A stretch of 45,325 nucleotides of DNA from an uncultured Bacilli bacterium (GTDB taxonomy: Bacteria > Bacillota_I > Bacilli_A > RF39 > UBA660). Below, piece by piece: positions 24,569-33,362 of the stretch. Position 1 is the first letter of the stretch. Every line of letters starts with the position of its first letter. The stretch lies in the NCBI GenBank assembly GCA_947593955.1, contig CANQDV010000004.1, positions 1-45,325 on the forward strand, in the 5' to 3' direction. The notes beneath the pieces were generated by a model. That model had not been told where the DNA came from and made no database searches. It saw nothing but the letters and a program-made list of their open reading frames with translations. The position numbers were made by a program, and so were the translations under genes.

Positions 24569-25696
24569 CTACTTGCAAAACTTATGATAACTATCTATAA
24601 AATAGTCATCAGTCATTCCTGCAATAAAATCAATTACTATTCGTTTATTAGAAGTATTTTTTAAATAATCTTCATTCATATTATCAACAAACAAAGTAAA
24701 AATCTCACTTTCTTTTATTTTATGATTTAAGTCATATAAATATTTATCAAATAAACTTCTAAAAACTTTTTGGTAATACTCAATATGCTCCTTATCATTA
24801 GCTTTATTATAAATATTTTGATAATTAAAATTTTTTAATTCTTCTATAGCCTTAAATACATCATCACTTAATTTAATATATGGTTTATCATAACTATTAT
24901 TAATAATATCTAGAATAATGGTATTAACAATTTCTTTATTACAATTACCTAACACTTTAGTAATACTTTTAGGAATATCTTCTCTTTTGATAATGCCTAC
25001 TTCAATCGCATCCTCAATATCACGACCAACGTATGCGATAACATCAGAAATCCTTACAACACACCCTTCCAAGGTCATGGGATGAATATCTTTGGAAATA
25101 TTTTTATTTTTATAACAAGCATTATATTCCCTTAAAAAATCTTCTTTGGTTTTATTAAAATTTGGTTCATAAATATTAGTAACCATTTCCCCATTATGAC
25201 ATAATATACCATCTAAAACTTGGATAGATAGATTACTGCCATTACCATTATTATCTAATGACAAATAAGTTCTTACGCTTTGAACATTATGCATAAAATA
25301 CTCATTTAATTCTTTTTGGGAAATATTGTTTAAAATTGATTCTCCTACATGTCCTATAGGTGTATGACCAATATCATGTCCTAAAGATATAGCTTCAATT
25401 AAATCCTCATTTAATCTTAGAAAACGCCCAATTGTTCTTGCAATTTTACTAACCAATTGCACGTGAACTATTCTTTTAGATACATGATCATTATTTAAAT
25501 AAGAAAACACTTGAGTCTTATCCATATATCTAGTATATGAAATACTATGAATAATGCGATCAATATCTCTAAAAAAAGGTGTCCTTATGTCATCAATTTC
25601 CTTTTTCAATCTAATAGCACTACTGCTTTTGGTAGCATACTCAGATAAATTATCTTCTCTTTTCAAAAGATTCTCCTTTATCTTTTCAATTTCCAT
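24569..25696 (-). CDS. dgt: HD-domain dNTP triphosphohydrolase, dGTPase-like
   Basis: 375 aa cytoplasmic metal-dependent phosphohydrolase that splits dNTPs to nucleoside and triphosphate. Family order: FFRDIDRIIHSISYTRYMDKTQVF, the HD metal ligands H78, H107-D108 in LGHDIGHTPIGHVGE, and the later D in RISDVIAYVGRDIEDAIEVG. The start follows the trhP2 stop with no gap (TAAATG), so it is translationally coupled to the tRNA hydroxylation genes. Substrate range (dGTP alone or all dNTPs) cannot be read from the sequence. Last gene of a three-gene operon. Confidence 0.88.
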   Translation of the reverse strand: MEIEKIKENLLKREDNLSEYATKSSSAIRLKKEIDDIRTPFFRDIDRIIHSISYTRYMDKTQVFSYLNNDHVSKRIVHVQLVSKIARTIGRFLRLNEDLIEAISLGHDIGHTPIGHVGESILNNISQKELNEYFMHNVQSVRTYLSLDNNGNGSNLSIQVLDGILCHNGEMVTNIYEPNFNKTKEDFLREYNACYKNKNISKDIHPMTLEGCVVRISDVIAYVGRDIEDAIEVGIIKREDIPKSITKVLGNCNKEIVNTIILDIINNSYDKPYIKLSDDVFKAIEELKNFNYQNIYNKANDKEHIEYYQKVFRSLFDKYLYDLNHKIKESEIFTLFVDNMNEDYLKNTSNKRIVIDFIAGMTDDYFIDSYHKFCK

Positions 25697-26881
25697 TTAT
25701 ACAACCTTCTTTCTTAACATTGAATAAGGAGAAATGTCTCCATCTAAATATAATTTAATTACTTCTTCAGGATGCCTTGCCACTTCTATTTCTTCCATAT
25801 TTTCGTTATACATTTTATCAACAATAAATGAATAAACATCTCCTTTAGGAGTAAATAATTCTACTTCATCACCAACTTGAAAATAATTACGTTCAACTAA
25901 TGTTACTACTTTTTTTTCTTTATCATAAGAAGTAACTAATCCTAAAAAATCTTGATTAGATATTTCTTGACGTCCAGTATAATATTGATCACTTTCATCA
26001 GCTTCATGATCTAAATAATGGGTAGAAGTTTCTCTGTTAGCAACTTTTGATAATACTTTTTCTTGATAAATAAACTCGTTAGAAGAAAGCTTATCAGAAT
26101 AATAGTCATCGATAATTTTTCGATAACAACCAATAACTGTTGCTAAATAATATAAAGAACGCATTCTACCTTCTATTTTTAAAGATGTAACATTCATATC
26201 TATCAATTTAGGTATATATTTAGCAACATTTAAATCTTTAGTAGCCATCGTAAATAAATTATCTTCATCGCCTATTTTAAAAGCAAAACGACATACTTGA
26301 CTACATCCACCACGATTGGAATCTCTATTAGTCAAATAATTTGACAAAGCACATCTACCACTATAAAAAGTACACATAGCACCATGAATAAATACTTCTA
26401 TATCCATATCAACATTGTCTATTATTTCTTTTATTTCATCTAGTGATAATTCTCTTGCCAAAACAACTCGATCGACACCTTCTTTTTTAAAATACTTGAT
26501 AGCTTCAATATTAGAAGTAGAGTTTTGTGTACTTAAATGAACTTCTACTTGAGGAAAATGTTCTTTAATATAACTTATAATAAAAGGATCACTTACAATA
26601 AAAGCATCTATTCCACAGCTAACTACATCATTTATATAATCAAAAACCCCCTCAATATTTTCATTATGAAAAACAATATTTAAAGTAAGATACACCTTTT
26701 TATTAAGTGAATGAGCAAAAGTACATGCTTCTTTTATTTCCACAAGTGAAAAATTAGTAGCATTAGCTCTTAAACTATAATCTCTACCACCAATATATAC
26801 TGCATCCGCACCATATAATAATGTCACTTTTAAACGTTCTAAATCCCCTGCTGGAGACAACAACTCTATTTTCTTCTTCAT
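25697..26881 (-). CDS. trhP2: tRNA 5-hydroxyuridine formation protein TrhP2, peptidase U32 family
   Basis: 394 aa U32-family protein. N-terminal TIM-barrel part (ELLSPAGDLERLKVTLLYGADAVYIGG, LREL-type signature VLARELSLDEIKEI, EVFIHGAMCTFYSGRCALS) with four cysteines spaced C-x6-C-x15-C-x3-C for an iron-sulfur cluster, then SLKIEGRMRSLYYLATVIG and a C-terminal beta domain. U32 proteins of this type (B. subtilis YrrO, E. coli TrhP) use prephenate-dependent chemistry to make ho5U at tRNA position 34; the old name is collagenase-like protease. It sits directly after its partner trhP1, as yrrN-yrrO do in B. subtilis. AAGGTGAA ribosome site. Confidence 0.88.
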   Translation of the reverse strand: MKKKIELLSPAGDLERLKVTLLYGADAVYIGGRDYSLRANATNFSLVEIKEACTFAHSLNKKVYLTLNIVFHNENIEGVFDYINDVVSCGIDAFIVSDPFIISYIKEHFPQVEVHLSTQNSTSNIEAIKYFKKEGVDRVVLARELSLDEIKEIIDNVDMDIEVFIHGAMCTFYSGRCALSNYLTNRDSNRGGCSQVCRFAFKIGDEDNLFTMATKDLNVAKYIPKLIDMNVTSLKIEGRMRSLYYLATVIGCYRKIIDDYYSDKLSSNEFIYQEKVLSKVANRETSTHYLDHEADESDQYYTGRQEISNQDFLGLVTSYDKEKKVVTLVERNYFQVGDEVELFTPKGDVYSFIVDKMYNENMEEIEVARHPEEVIKLYLDGDISPYSMLRKKVV

Positions 26882-26882
26882 T

Positions 26883-27737
26883 TCATTTCACCTTATATAT
26901 TGTTTTTTTATTAAAAAACCCTGTATTAAATCCTACTAATCTTTTTATTTCATCACTAGAAGTCTTATCATTACCTTTAAGAACAGCATTTAATAAAGGT
27001 ATAACCTTATCCAATATTTCATCCTCTATATCTGTAGTGCTTATTATACCATATTCTATACCGGCATTAGATAATTCATTAATAAAATCTACTCCATTAA
27101 TTATTTCCCCATCTAATATAGATGTTCCTAGTTCATTTTCTTTTACAATATAATTTTTATCGTGTTCAGAAATAATTTTATCTTCTAACAAGTATGGTTT
27201 ATTAAGAGTTTTATAGTAATTAGTTAGTAAATGTCGACGAGAATGAGCCATTATAGGATGTCCAAGTAAAAAAACAAATAATTTCATTTTAGTCTTAGAT
27301 TTTATTTCAAGTATTTCATCTTTAGTAATTTCACTAGAAATGATTCCATATTCTACCTTTTTCTTATAATAATAATTACAAGTATTATAATTAGTCACCA
27401 TATGAGTTTGATGCCATACTAATGAATAATTATATTTATTTCTTGAATAAATAGATAATATTGCTAAATCATAAAATAAAACACCTTTTATTGGAAGAAC
27501 ATTTAATTCATCCATGGCTTTTTCTAAACATTCTAAATCTTTATTAAAAATAGTTTTATTAATACTTATAAATATTTCAATATTTTTATATTTATCAACT
27601 ATCTTTTTTATTTCTTCCAACGTTAAAACTGGATAGTTAACAGAAAAACCATCTAATCCAAAAATAAAAGTCTTTACACCCATATTTATATATTTATCTA
27701 AATCTTTATTATTTTTAGGAACTACTACTAATTTCAT
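26883..27737 (-). CDS. trhP1: TrhP1-like peptidase U32 family protein
   Basis: 284 aa, a shorter U32-like paralogue corresponding to B. subtilis YrrN, which with YrrO forms the tRNA wobble 5-hydroxyuridine pathway. Barrel strands are recognisable: KTFIFGLDGFSVNYPVLTLEE, IEIFISINKTIFNKDL, KGVLFYDLAILSIY, SLVWHQTHMVTNY (where U32 proteins have hlStQ) and KLFVFLLGHPIMAHSRRHL. It lacks the four-cysteine cluster motif of TrhP2. First gene of the trhP1-trhP2-dgt unit, with a good extended -10 promoter and GAGG ribosome site. Confidence 0.82.
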   Translation of the reverse strand: MKLVVVPKNNKDLDKYINMGVKTFIFGLDGFSVNYPVLTLEEIKKIVDKYKNIEIFISINKTIFNKDLECLEKAMDELNVLPIKGVLFYDLAILSIYSRNKYNYSLVWHQTHMVTNYNTCNYYYKKKVEYGIISSEITKDEILEIKSKTKMKLFVFLLGHPIMAHSRRHLLTNYYKTLNKPYLLEDKIISEHDKNYIVKENELGTSILDGEIINGVDFINELSNAGIEYGIISTTDIEDEILDKVIPLLNAVLKGNDKTSSDEIKRLVGFNTGFFNKKTIYKVK

Positions 27738-27776
27738 ACATACCTCTTTAAATAATCATTTTTAAATTCACAATAA

Positions 27777-27804
27777 ATTATATCAAATATAATTTTCAAG
27801 TCAA
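27777..27804 (-). promoter_or_regulatory. Promoter of the trhP1-trhP2-dgt operon
   Basis: TTGACT (27799-27804), 16 bases, TATAAT (27777-27782) with an extended TGA, minus strand. Confidence 0.65.
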
Positions 27805-27817
27805 CTTTAGATACAAT

Positions 27818-27842
27818 AAAAAAATGCAACATTTCTGTTGCA
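27818..27842 (-). terminator. Terminator of the PH-like gene
   Basis: Minus strand stem TGCAAC/GTTGCA with a 6-base loop and T7, shortly after the stop at 27864. Confidence 0.75.
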
Positions 27843-27863
27843 AAAATTTTAGCCCATAAATTA

Positions 27864-28199
27864 TTATTTTTCTATTTTTTTATTTATAGCTTCATCCTTT
27901 AAAAGAAAATAGTTACCATTCTCCAAAATATATTTATCAAAGTCATCATTTTTAACAATATCTTTTATTTCTTCCAAACGCACACTATAAAATTCTTCTT
28001 TTTTCTTAATATAATCAACACCTCTAGAAGTTCGCAAAACTTCTTCATAGTTGTTTGTGTTACTAGGATAATCTAAAAACACTAGTCGCATATTAGTTAA
28101 AACGGTAGAAATATTGACATCTTTTTCATCCATTTTTAAAATACTATTATCACTAATTAAAACTATTTCTTCATTTTCTAATAAATTAAAATTATACAT
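27864..28199 (-). CDS. Small cytoplasmic protein, possibly PH/GRAM-like
   Basis: 111 aa, no signal or membrane helix. The opening ENEEIVLISDNSILKMDEKDVNISTVLTNMRLVFLDYP has the strand pattern of bacterial PH/GRAM-type domains (GExVLxxxxxxL...gxLvlTnxRLvFl). The rest is charged, with a helical end. AGGAGGAT ribosome site. It follows divIVA at 44 bases with only a weak hairpin between, so it may be part of the sepF-divIVA unit. Function unknown. Confidence 0.7.
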   Translation of the reverse strand: MYNFNLLENEEIVLISDNSILKMDEKDVNISTVLTNMRLVFLDYPSNTNNYEEVLRTSRGVDYIKKKEEFYSVRLEEIKDIVKNDDFDKYILENGNYFLLKDEAINKKIEK

Positions 28200-28223
28200 A
28201 ATAGATCCTCCTTTTAATATTAA

Positions 28224-28246
28224 AAAAGGCCAAATAATGGCTCTTA
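28224..28246 (-). terminator. Weak hairpin after divIVA
   Basis: Minus strand: AAGAGCC/GGCCTT stem with a mismatch and a wobble pair, followed by T4. It may attenuate rather than stop transcription. Confidence 0.35.
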
Positions 28247-28681
28247 TTTATCATCTATATCTAATAATTCTATTTCATCAACCATTTCCAATTGCTGTTC
28301 AATAACTAATTTTAATTTTTTCTTGAATATTCTAGCATTTCGCTCTAGATTATCAGCTTTAAGTTCAATTTTTTCAGCTCTTAATAAAGCATCATTAACT
28401 ATACGTGAGGCATTTCTTCTTGCATCTTCAATTATGATTTTAGCTTCATCCATGGCTTGTTTCTTAATGTTAGTACTAGCTTCTTCTGCTTTATACATAG
28501 CACTATTTAAAGTCTCTTCTTTTCTTTTACTATTCAATAATTCTTCTTTTAAATTATTAATTTCTACTTGTTGAGACTTTACTCTTTTGATCATAGACTC
28601 AGTATTTTCAATTACCTCATCGATAAACTTATTTACTTCACTTTTGCTATAACCATTAGCCTCTAAATGAAACTTGTCCAT
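28244..28681 (-). CDS. divIVA: DivIVA domain protein
   Basis: 145 aa. N-terminal membrane-curvature-binding segment of the DivIVA type (FHLEANGYSKSEVNKFIDEVI), then a near-continuous coiled coil (about 25-135) rich in Lys, Glu and Ala. DivIVA proteins mark curved membrane at septa and poles and place division or sporulation partners. Adjacent to sepF as in many Bacillota, 21 bases downstream, so the two are co-transcribed. GAGGTGAG ribosome site. Confidence 0.9.
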   Translation of the reverse strand: MDKFHLEANGYSKSEVNKFIDEVIENTESMIKRVKSQQVEINNLKEELLNSKRKEETLNSAMYKAEEASTNIKKQAMDEAKIIIEDARRNASRIVNDALLRAEKIELKADNLERNARIFKKKLKLVIEQQLEMVDEIELLDIDDK

Positions 28682-28702
28682 AATCTCACCTCATTACTGA
28701 AA

Positions 28703-29137
28703 CTACCAATTGAATTCTTCTTCGTCCTCTTCTTCTCTATCTTGTTTTTTACTTCTTGTTCCTTTTGCTGTAGTATTAGTAGCTGTACTTTCATCTGAAA
28801 TTTTTCCTTCTACATTAATATTTTTTGGAGTACAAAGGAAAATACCTCCACCTAATTTTTGTAAATCACCACCAATGGCATAAAGAGTACCACTTAAAAA
28901 ATCTACAATTCTTTTAGCTTGATCAGGAGTTACTCTTTTTAAATTTACAACTACTGCACTTTTACCTTTTAAATAATCTGCTATCTGTTGGCTTTCAGAA
29001 TATGCTCTTGGTTCTAAAAGCATCATCTTATTTCCGCCATCTTTTTGTTCTTCAATATAATATTCTTTTTGTTCTTCTCCACTATCTTCTTGAATTTCCC
29101 CACCCGTAAAAAAGCTTTTAAACTTATCTAATGCCAT
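28703..29137 (-). CDS. sepF: Cell division protein SepF
   Basis: 144 aa. Short amphipathic N-terminus for membrane binding ([10 protein letters not shown]), acidic linker, then the SepF core: [56 protein letters not shown] and IFLCTPKNI. SepF bundles FtsZ filaments and tethers them to the membrane. The tail after the core is long and strongly charged ([19 protein letters not shown]), more than usual for the family. AATTGGAGGAA ribosome site; its own promoter drives sepF-divIVA. Confidence 0.94.
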   Translation of the reverse strand: MALDKFKSFFTGGEIQEDSGEEQKEYYIEEQKDGGNKMMLLEPRAYSESQQIADYLKGKSAVVVNLKRVTPDQAKRIVDFLSGTLYAIGGDLQKLGGGIFLCTPKNINVEGKISDESTATNTTAKGTRSKKQDREEEDEEEFNW

Positions 29138-29153
29138 ATGAATTCCTCCAATT

Positions 29154-29183
29154 ATTATACTTTTATATACATTAACATTGTAA
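29154..29183 (-). promoter_or_regulatory. Promoter of sepF-divIVA
   Basis: TTACAA (29178-29183), 18 bases, TATAAT (29154-29159), minus strand. Confidence 0.6.
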
Positions 29184-29208
29184 CATAATTTTTTTTATTT
29201 TTAAAGTA

Positions 29209-30996
29209 CTATTTTTCGCCATACCAAATTCTACTAATATCACTATTATTACTTAAAGGTTCAGGGTCAGGTTTATCTATTACTACACTGACAGGAACCT
29301 TAAACGCCGAACCAAATGCCATAGCATTTCCTGGTTGTAATGTCTTTAATTGTGTAATTAATTCTTCACTCATATTAGGAACCATTTCTTTAATATATGC
29401 TAAATCTTTAGGATGCAACGTCCTTAAAATAATGAAATTAGAACATTGTGAAATACAAGTATCACTAAGTTCACTAGGTCTTTGAGTAATTAGTCCTAAA
29501 AGAACACCATATTTTCTTCCTTCTTTAGTTATTCTATTAAAGATATTATATCCTAATAACTGTTCATCATGGTCGGATTGTACATAACGATGAGCTTCCT
29601 CTATAATAATATGAAATGGTATTTTACCACGTTCTTTATTATTAGCAGCAAAATCAAAGACCATTTTTGAAATAATTTTGGTTATGCTCTTAGCCATTCT
29701 ATCATTGACATAGTTAATATTAAAGTTTACTATTTGAGCTTTGGCACCACTGTTGGTAGTAAGTAATTTAGCTATATAACTTTGTCTATCAATCATAGTA
29801 TCATATTCAAAGAATGTAGCATATTCACTATTAATCAAACTATGTAATCTAACACTTAATACATTAGCATAATCAAATACTTTATCACTTTTTAATATTC
29901 CTTCTGATATAAGGGCAAAGTCAAGAGCAAGTTCTAAATCTTTTAAAGTATAAGGAATATTACCTTTTGGTTCTGGTATTTCTAACCCTTCTACTATAAA
30001 TGAAGATATAAAATCCACTACTAATTCCATTTCTTGCATTTTACCAGATTTATCAATATATAAACATTGTCTCAATGTTCTTACATACCCTGGTTGAACA
30101 ATTTTACTTTCCAAATTTAATTCTTTAGTTTGATAAGTAGTTAATATAGCAATAATTTGATCTCTTAATTTACTAGAATCTTTTCCACTTCTTAATATAT
30201 CTAAAAGAGCTCTTGCTACTATATCATTACGTAGTTTAGTTACTTCTGCATTATCATCATTTTCGCTAGTACTGTTTTTTAATATAGGAACTAATTTCAA
30301 TCCTTTTTCTATAATTGATAACTGAGCTGGATCAGATGCTTCTAATAACAAGGCTATATCATCTATTCCTAATAGCCATAATGGAATTTTAAACAATTCT
30401 CCGTCAGGATTTAAAACATTGGTTGTATACACTTTATAATTTAAAGCCGGAGATATTTCGCTTATTTTAGAAAAAGCATTTGTATATTCTCCATAAGCAT
30501 CAAAAATAAATATATTAGCGTTCACCGGTAAATAGCTATTACTAGTAAATATATTTTGTAATAATCTTGATACAGTAAAACTTTTTCCCGAACCAGTATT
30601 ACCTAATATAGCAAAATGATTACTAAAGAAGCTATTTACGCCTATATTAATTCGATAATTATTATATACGGTTGATTTACCTAAATAAATTTGATCATTA
30701 TTTTTTATTTGTTGATCTCCTAATATTAAAGCAAGTTCATCCATAGTAATGATTCTTATAGTTGATTTAAATGATGGCTTTTTAGTTACTCCTGGTAAAA
30801 AACGATTGCCTATTATTTCACCAACAATGGATATTTTGGCTGTATCAATACCAATATTCATAATCTCTCCAACAATTTTCTTTTCACCATCTTCAAAAAC
30901 GACATGAATATTTACAAGATTAGCTTGTGTGGTAATATCAATAGTTAACTTCACAATTACACTATTCTCTAATATATCTATAATATTTCCTATCAT
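29209..30996 (-). CDS. HerA-like hexameric DNA translocase ATPase (DUF87)
   Basis: 595 aa. N-terminal small beta barrel of the HAS type (about 1-75), then the FtsK/HerA ATPase core with Walker A LGNTGSGKS (131-139), Walker B HIIIEEAH (462-469), and the arginine-finger region ITKEGRKYGVLLGLITQRPSEL. The C-terminal stretch PGNAMAFGSAFKVPVSV fits the family. HerA proteins pump DNA and often pair with the nuclease NurA in archaea, or with effectors in defence systems. No nuclease, Sir2 or other partner lies next to it, so a housekeeping repair role is as likely. Single-gene unit with its own promoter; weak AGGG ribosome site. Confidence 0.88.
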   Translation of the reverse strand: MIGNIIDILENSVIVKLTIDITTQANLVNIHVVFEDGEKKIVGEIMNIGIDTAKISIVGEIIGNRFLPGVTKKPSFKSTIRIITMDELALILGDQQIKNNDQIYLGKSTVYNNYRINIGVNSFFSNHFAILGNTGSGKSFTVSRLLQNIFTSNSYLPVNANIFIFDAYGEYTNAFSKISEISPALNYKVYTTNVLNPDGELFKIPLWLLGIDDIALLLEASDPAQLSIIEKGLKLVPILKNSTSENDDNAEVTKLRNDIVARALLDILRSGKDSSKLRDQIIAILTTYQTKELNLESKIVQPGYVRTLRQCLYIDKSGKMQEMELVVDFISSFIVEGLEIPEPKGNIPYTLKDLELALDFALISEGILKSDKVFDYANVLSVRLHSLINSEYATFFEYDTMIDRQSYIAKLLTTNSGAKAQIVNFNINYVNDRMAKSITKIISKMVFDFAANNKERGKIPFHIIIEEAHRYVQSDHDEQLLGYNIFNRITKEGRKYGVLLGLITQRPSELSDTCISQCSNFIILRTLHPKDLAYIKEMVPNMSEELITQLKTLQPGNAMAFGSAFKVPVSVVIDKPDPEPLSNNSDISRIWYGEK

Positions 30997-31020
30997 ACTA
31001 TCAACCCTATTCTAGAACAA

Positions 31021-31049
31021 ATTATAGCATAATATATATTTTTTTTAAA
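31021..31049 (-). promoter_or_regulatory. Promoter of the herA-like gene
   Basis: TATAAT (31021-31026) with extended TGC, 17 bases from a weak TTTAAA (31044-31049), minus strand. Confidence 0.5.
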
Positions 31050-31059
31050 TATAAAAATT

Positions 31060-31083
31060 AAAAAAAGCAACGAAATAGTTGCT
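31060..31083 (-). terminator. Terminator of the uppP-ZIP unit
   Basis: Minus strand stem AGCAAC/GTTGCT with a 6-base loop and T7; its 5' arm overlaps the stop codon of the transporter gene. Confidence 0.75.
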
Positions 31084-31813
31084 AAATAAATAAAGTAATT
31101 AATATTAATATAATTCCCAAAGAAATGCCTATTATTGCATTTCTCTTTTTTTTCATTTCCATTATCCTAGGTAATAGTTCAAAAATGCTTATATATATCA
31201 ACATTCCTAGTGTTATACATAATAAAATACCTGATAATAATTCACTAGTTAATAATCCTCCCAAAAACATAGTTATAAGTCCTCCAACAAAAGTCGAAAG
31301 TGAAACCATAGCAATAATCAACCATGTTTTTTGTTTATCATTACTAGCTTTATAAAAAGTCGAAGTTATTACCATACCTAAGGGAATATTATGAAGTCCT
31401 ACTCCTATACTTATTAATAATCCTGTTTTTAAAGAATTATTAACTGCTGAATAAACAGCCATACCTTCTACAATATTGTGTAATACTAAAGCTATACTAG
31501 AGATTAATCCAATATGATTTAGTTCTTCTTTTTTCTTTCCATCGTGTTCAGGAATAAATATATCTAATATTTTTAAGATAATTATACCTGCTACAATACT
31601 AATTAAAGCAATAATTAGTCCTTTTATATCGTACTTAATCACAAATGTCTCTCTTATTTCAGGTATTAAGTCAACTAACATCAACATAATCATAACGGAA
31701 AAAGCTAAACTTATAGAAAATTCTACAAATCGTTCATTATTTCTACTGGCAAAAGTAATAACTGCTCCTACTATAATAAATACTCCTAATACTAGTGTAA
31801 TTAATAGTCCCAT
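31082..31813 (-). CDS. ZIP family metal transporter
   Basis: 243 aa integral membrane protein with about eight helices. The ZIP metal-path motifs are in two central helices: HNIVEGMAVY (about 111-120) and HNIPLGMVI (about 140-148), giving His, Asn and Glu ligands. A charged His-containing loop (EHDGKKKEELNH) lies between helices 3 and 4. Probably divalent metal import (Zn, Mn or Fe); which metal cannot be told. Starts 12 bases after uppP and ends in a terminator, so it shares the uppP transcript. TTGGAGA ribosome site. Confidence 0.9.
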   Translation of the reverse strand: MGLLITLVLGVFIIVGAVITFASRNNERFVEFSISLAFSVMIMLMLVDLIPEIRETFVIKYDIKGLIIALISIVAGIIILKILDIFIPEHDGKKKEELNHIGLISSIALVLHNIVEGMAVYSAVNNSLKTGLLISIGVGLHNIPLGMVITSTFYKASNDKQKTWLIIAMVSLSTFVGGLITMFLGGLLTSELLSGILLCITLGMLIYISIFELLPRIMEMKKKRNAIIGISLGIILILITLFI

Positions 31814-31825
31814 AATATCTCCAAT

Positions 31826-32626
31826 CTAAATTAGTGTCCAAATGATAACTAAAATTCCTAAGGCAAGACGATACCACATAAAAATATTAAAGTCATGTTT
31901 TTTCAAATATTTCATTAAGAATTTAATGCATAGAATACCAACAACAAATGATACTAAAATACCAACAGCAAAGATAGAAATATTATCTAATATTGCTTGA
32001 AAACTATCTTTTAAATCGAGAATAACGGCCCCTAAAACAACTGGTGCTGACAAATAAAATGAAAACTTAGCAGCATCTTCTCTTTTTAATTTTAAACATC
32101 TTCCTGCAGCAATAGTAGTTCCACTCCTTGAAAAACCTGGAATTAAAGCAAAAACTTGACTACATCCTATTAAAAAAGCATCTTTTAATGTTAAATCTTT
32201 AATTTCTTTTTGAGCTTTAAAATGTTTATCGACAATATATATAACAATTCCCATTACAATAAGAGCTATAGCGATTATGATAAAATTAGTTCTTATGGCA
32301 TTTTCAATTACATCTTCAAATAACACTCCCATTATGGCTGCAGGTATAGTTGCTACAATAATGTACCACATTACTTTTCCTTCATCATCATGAATACCTT
32401 TAGTAAACCCTTTTTTAATCATATTGATGAAATCTTTAAAGAAAAAAATACCTATAGCTAATAAAGTCCCAAAATGTAAAGCTATATCAAACGACATGGC
32501 AATATCACTACCAATATTAGCACCTATTCCAAATAAATCTCTAAATATAATTAAATGTGCACTTGAAGAAATTGGCAAAAACTCTGCTATCCCCTGAATA
32601 AATCCTAAAATAATTACAGCTAACAT
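31826..32626 (-). CDS. uppP: Undecaprenyl-diphosphatase UppP (BacA)
   Basis: 266 aa membrane phosphatase recycling undecaprenyl pyrophosphate, the lipid carrier made by UppS, also in this window. Conserved motifs: GIAEFLPISSSAHLI near the N-terminus and PGFSRSGTTIAAGR in the middle (about 163-176), carrying the catalytic Glu, Ser and Arg. About eight membrane helices, normal length. AGGAGG ribosome site. First gene of a two-gene unit with the ZIP transporter. Family members give bacitracin resistance when in excess. Confidence 0.96.
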   Translation of the reverse strand: MLAVIILGFIQGIAEFLPISSSAHLIIFRDLFGIGANIGSDIAMSFDIALHFGTLLAIGIFFFKDFINMIKKGFTKGIHDDEGKVMWYIIVATIPAAIMGVLFEDVIENAIRTNFIIIAIALIVMGIVIYIVDKHFKAQKEIKDLTLKDAFLIGCSQVFALIPGFSRSGTTIAAGRCLKLKREDAAKFSFYLSAPVVLGAVILDLKDSFQAILDNISIFAVGILVSFVVGILCIKFLMKYLKKHDFNIFMWYRLALGILVIIWTLI

Positions 32627-32650
32627 ACATCCTCCTATTTATACTTATTC

Positions 32651-32659
32651 AGTATAACA
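32651..32659 (-). promoter_or_regulatory. Extended -10 promoter of uppP
   Basis: TGTTATACT on the minus strand, 24 bases before the start; upstream sequence is A-tracts with no clear -35. Confidence 0.4.
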
Positions 32660-32727
32660 TATAAAAATTAATTTTTTTTAATTTTTTATCTTTTTTTTAA
32701 CACTTTACATTATTCCTTTAATATTAT

Positions 32728-33360
32728 TTATCTATTTTTTAATATATTAGATAATTTTTTTCTGGCTACTTTTATATCATGATAATCTCTTGCATTCTCA
32801 AATTCATGACATGATAAATCACATTGAACAAATTCATTTAATTTATTTATGCTCAATTCATCATATAAATTAGGGTAAAAAAACAATAAATAGTTATTAG
32901 TTAGAGTAAAATTTAAGTCATGAAGTCTATCTTCTACTGGAATATTAAAAGCAAAAAAACTTTTAATTTCGTATACCGAAATAAGTCTTTTTTTGATAAA
33001 AGTAGAGAATGATTCTGATGATGGTGTTCCAAAGACATTATGAGTGTGGTAGCAATCCCAATTAGAATAATCTTCTTTTTCTTTATATGTAAGTTTTCTC
33101 TTATCACATTCAGCATAATATAAAATTAATTGATTTACAAAATCATCATCATCAAAATAACGACTACCACACATATCAACCATTTTCTTAAAATATCCAT
33201 AATGCAAGTAATAATAGTTAATAGGATTTTCTTCTAATCCGCGTCTAATACTATTTAAAATAGTTAATTTTTCTTGCTTAGTATATATTCGTTTATTGGC
33301 AAAAAGCAATTTTTCACCATAAATATTTTTTCTTATATTCTTTAAAGTTTCATTATCCAA
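32728..33360 (-). CDS. Protein of unknown function downstream of lon
   Basis: 210 aa, soluble, no signal peptide, rich in Tyr, Asn, Asp and Phe, with scattered Cys (CGSR, CDKR, WDCYH, CDLSCHEF). The segment YYYLHYGYFKKMVDMCGSRYFDDDDFVNQLILYYAECDKR looks helical; nothing is recognised as catalytic. It begins with TTG two bases after the lon stop; the GGGGTGAAG ribosome site is inside the end of lon, so expression depends on lon transcription. In Bacillus this slot after lon holds a GTPase gene (ysxC); this protein has no GTPase motifs. Confidence 0.7.
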   Translation of the reverse strand: MDNETLKNIRKNIYGEKLLFANKRIYTKQEKLTILNSIRRGLEENPINYYYLHYGYFKKMVDMCGSRYFDDDDFVNQLILYYAECDKRKLTYKEKEDYSNWDCYHTHNVFGTPSSESFSTFIKKRLISVYEIKSFFAFNIPVEDRLHDLNFTLTNNYLLFFYPNLYDELSINKLNEFVQCDLSCHEFENARDYHDIKVARKKLSNILKNR

Positions 33361-33362
33361 AG

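Noticed and set aside
32934..33116. 60-codon minus-strand frame inside the 210-aa gene
   Set aside because: Overlaps a longer frame on the same strand that has operon context and a ribosome site.
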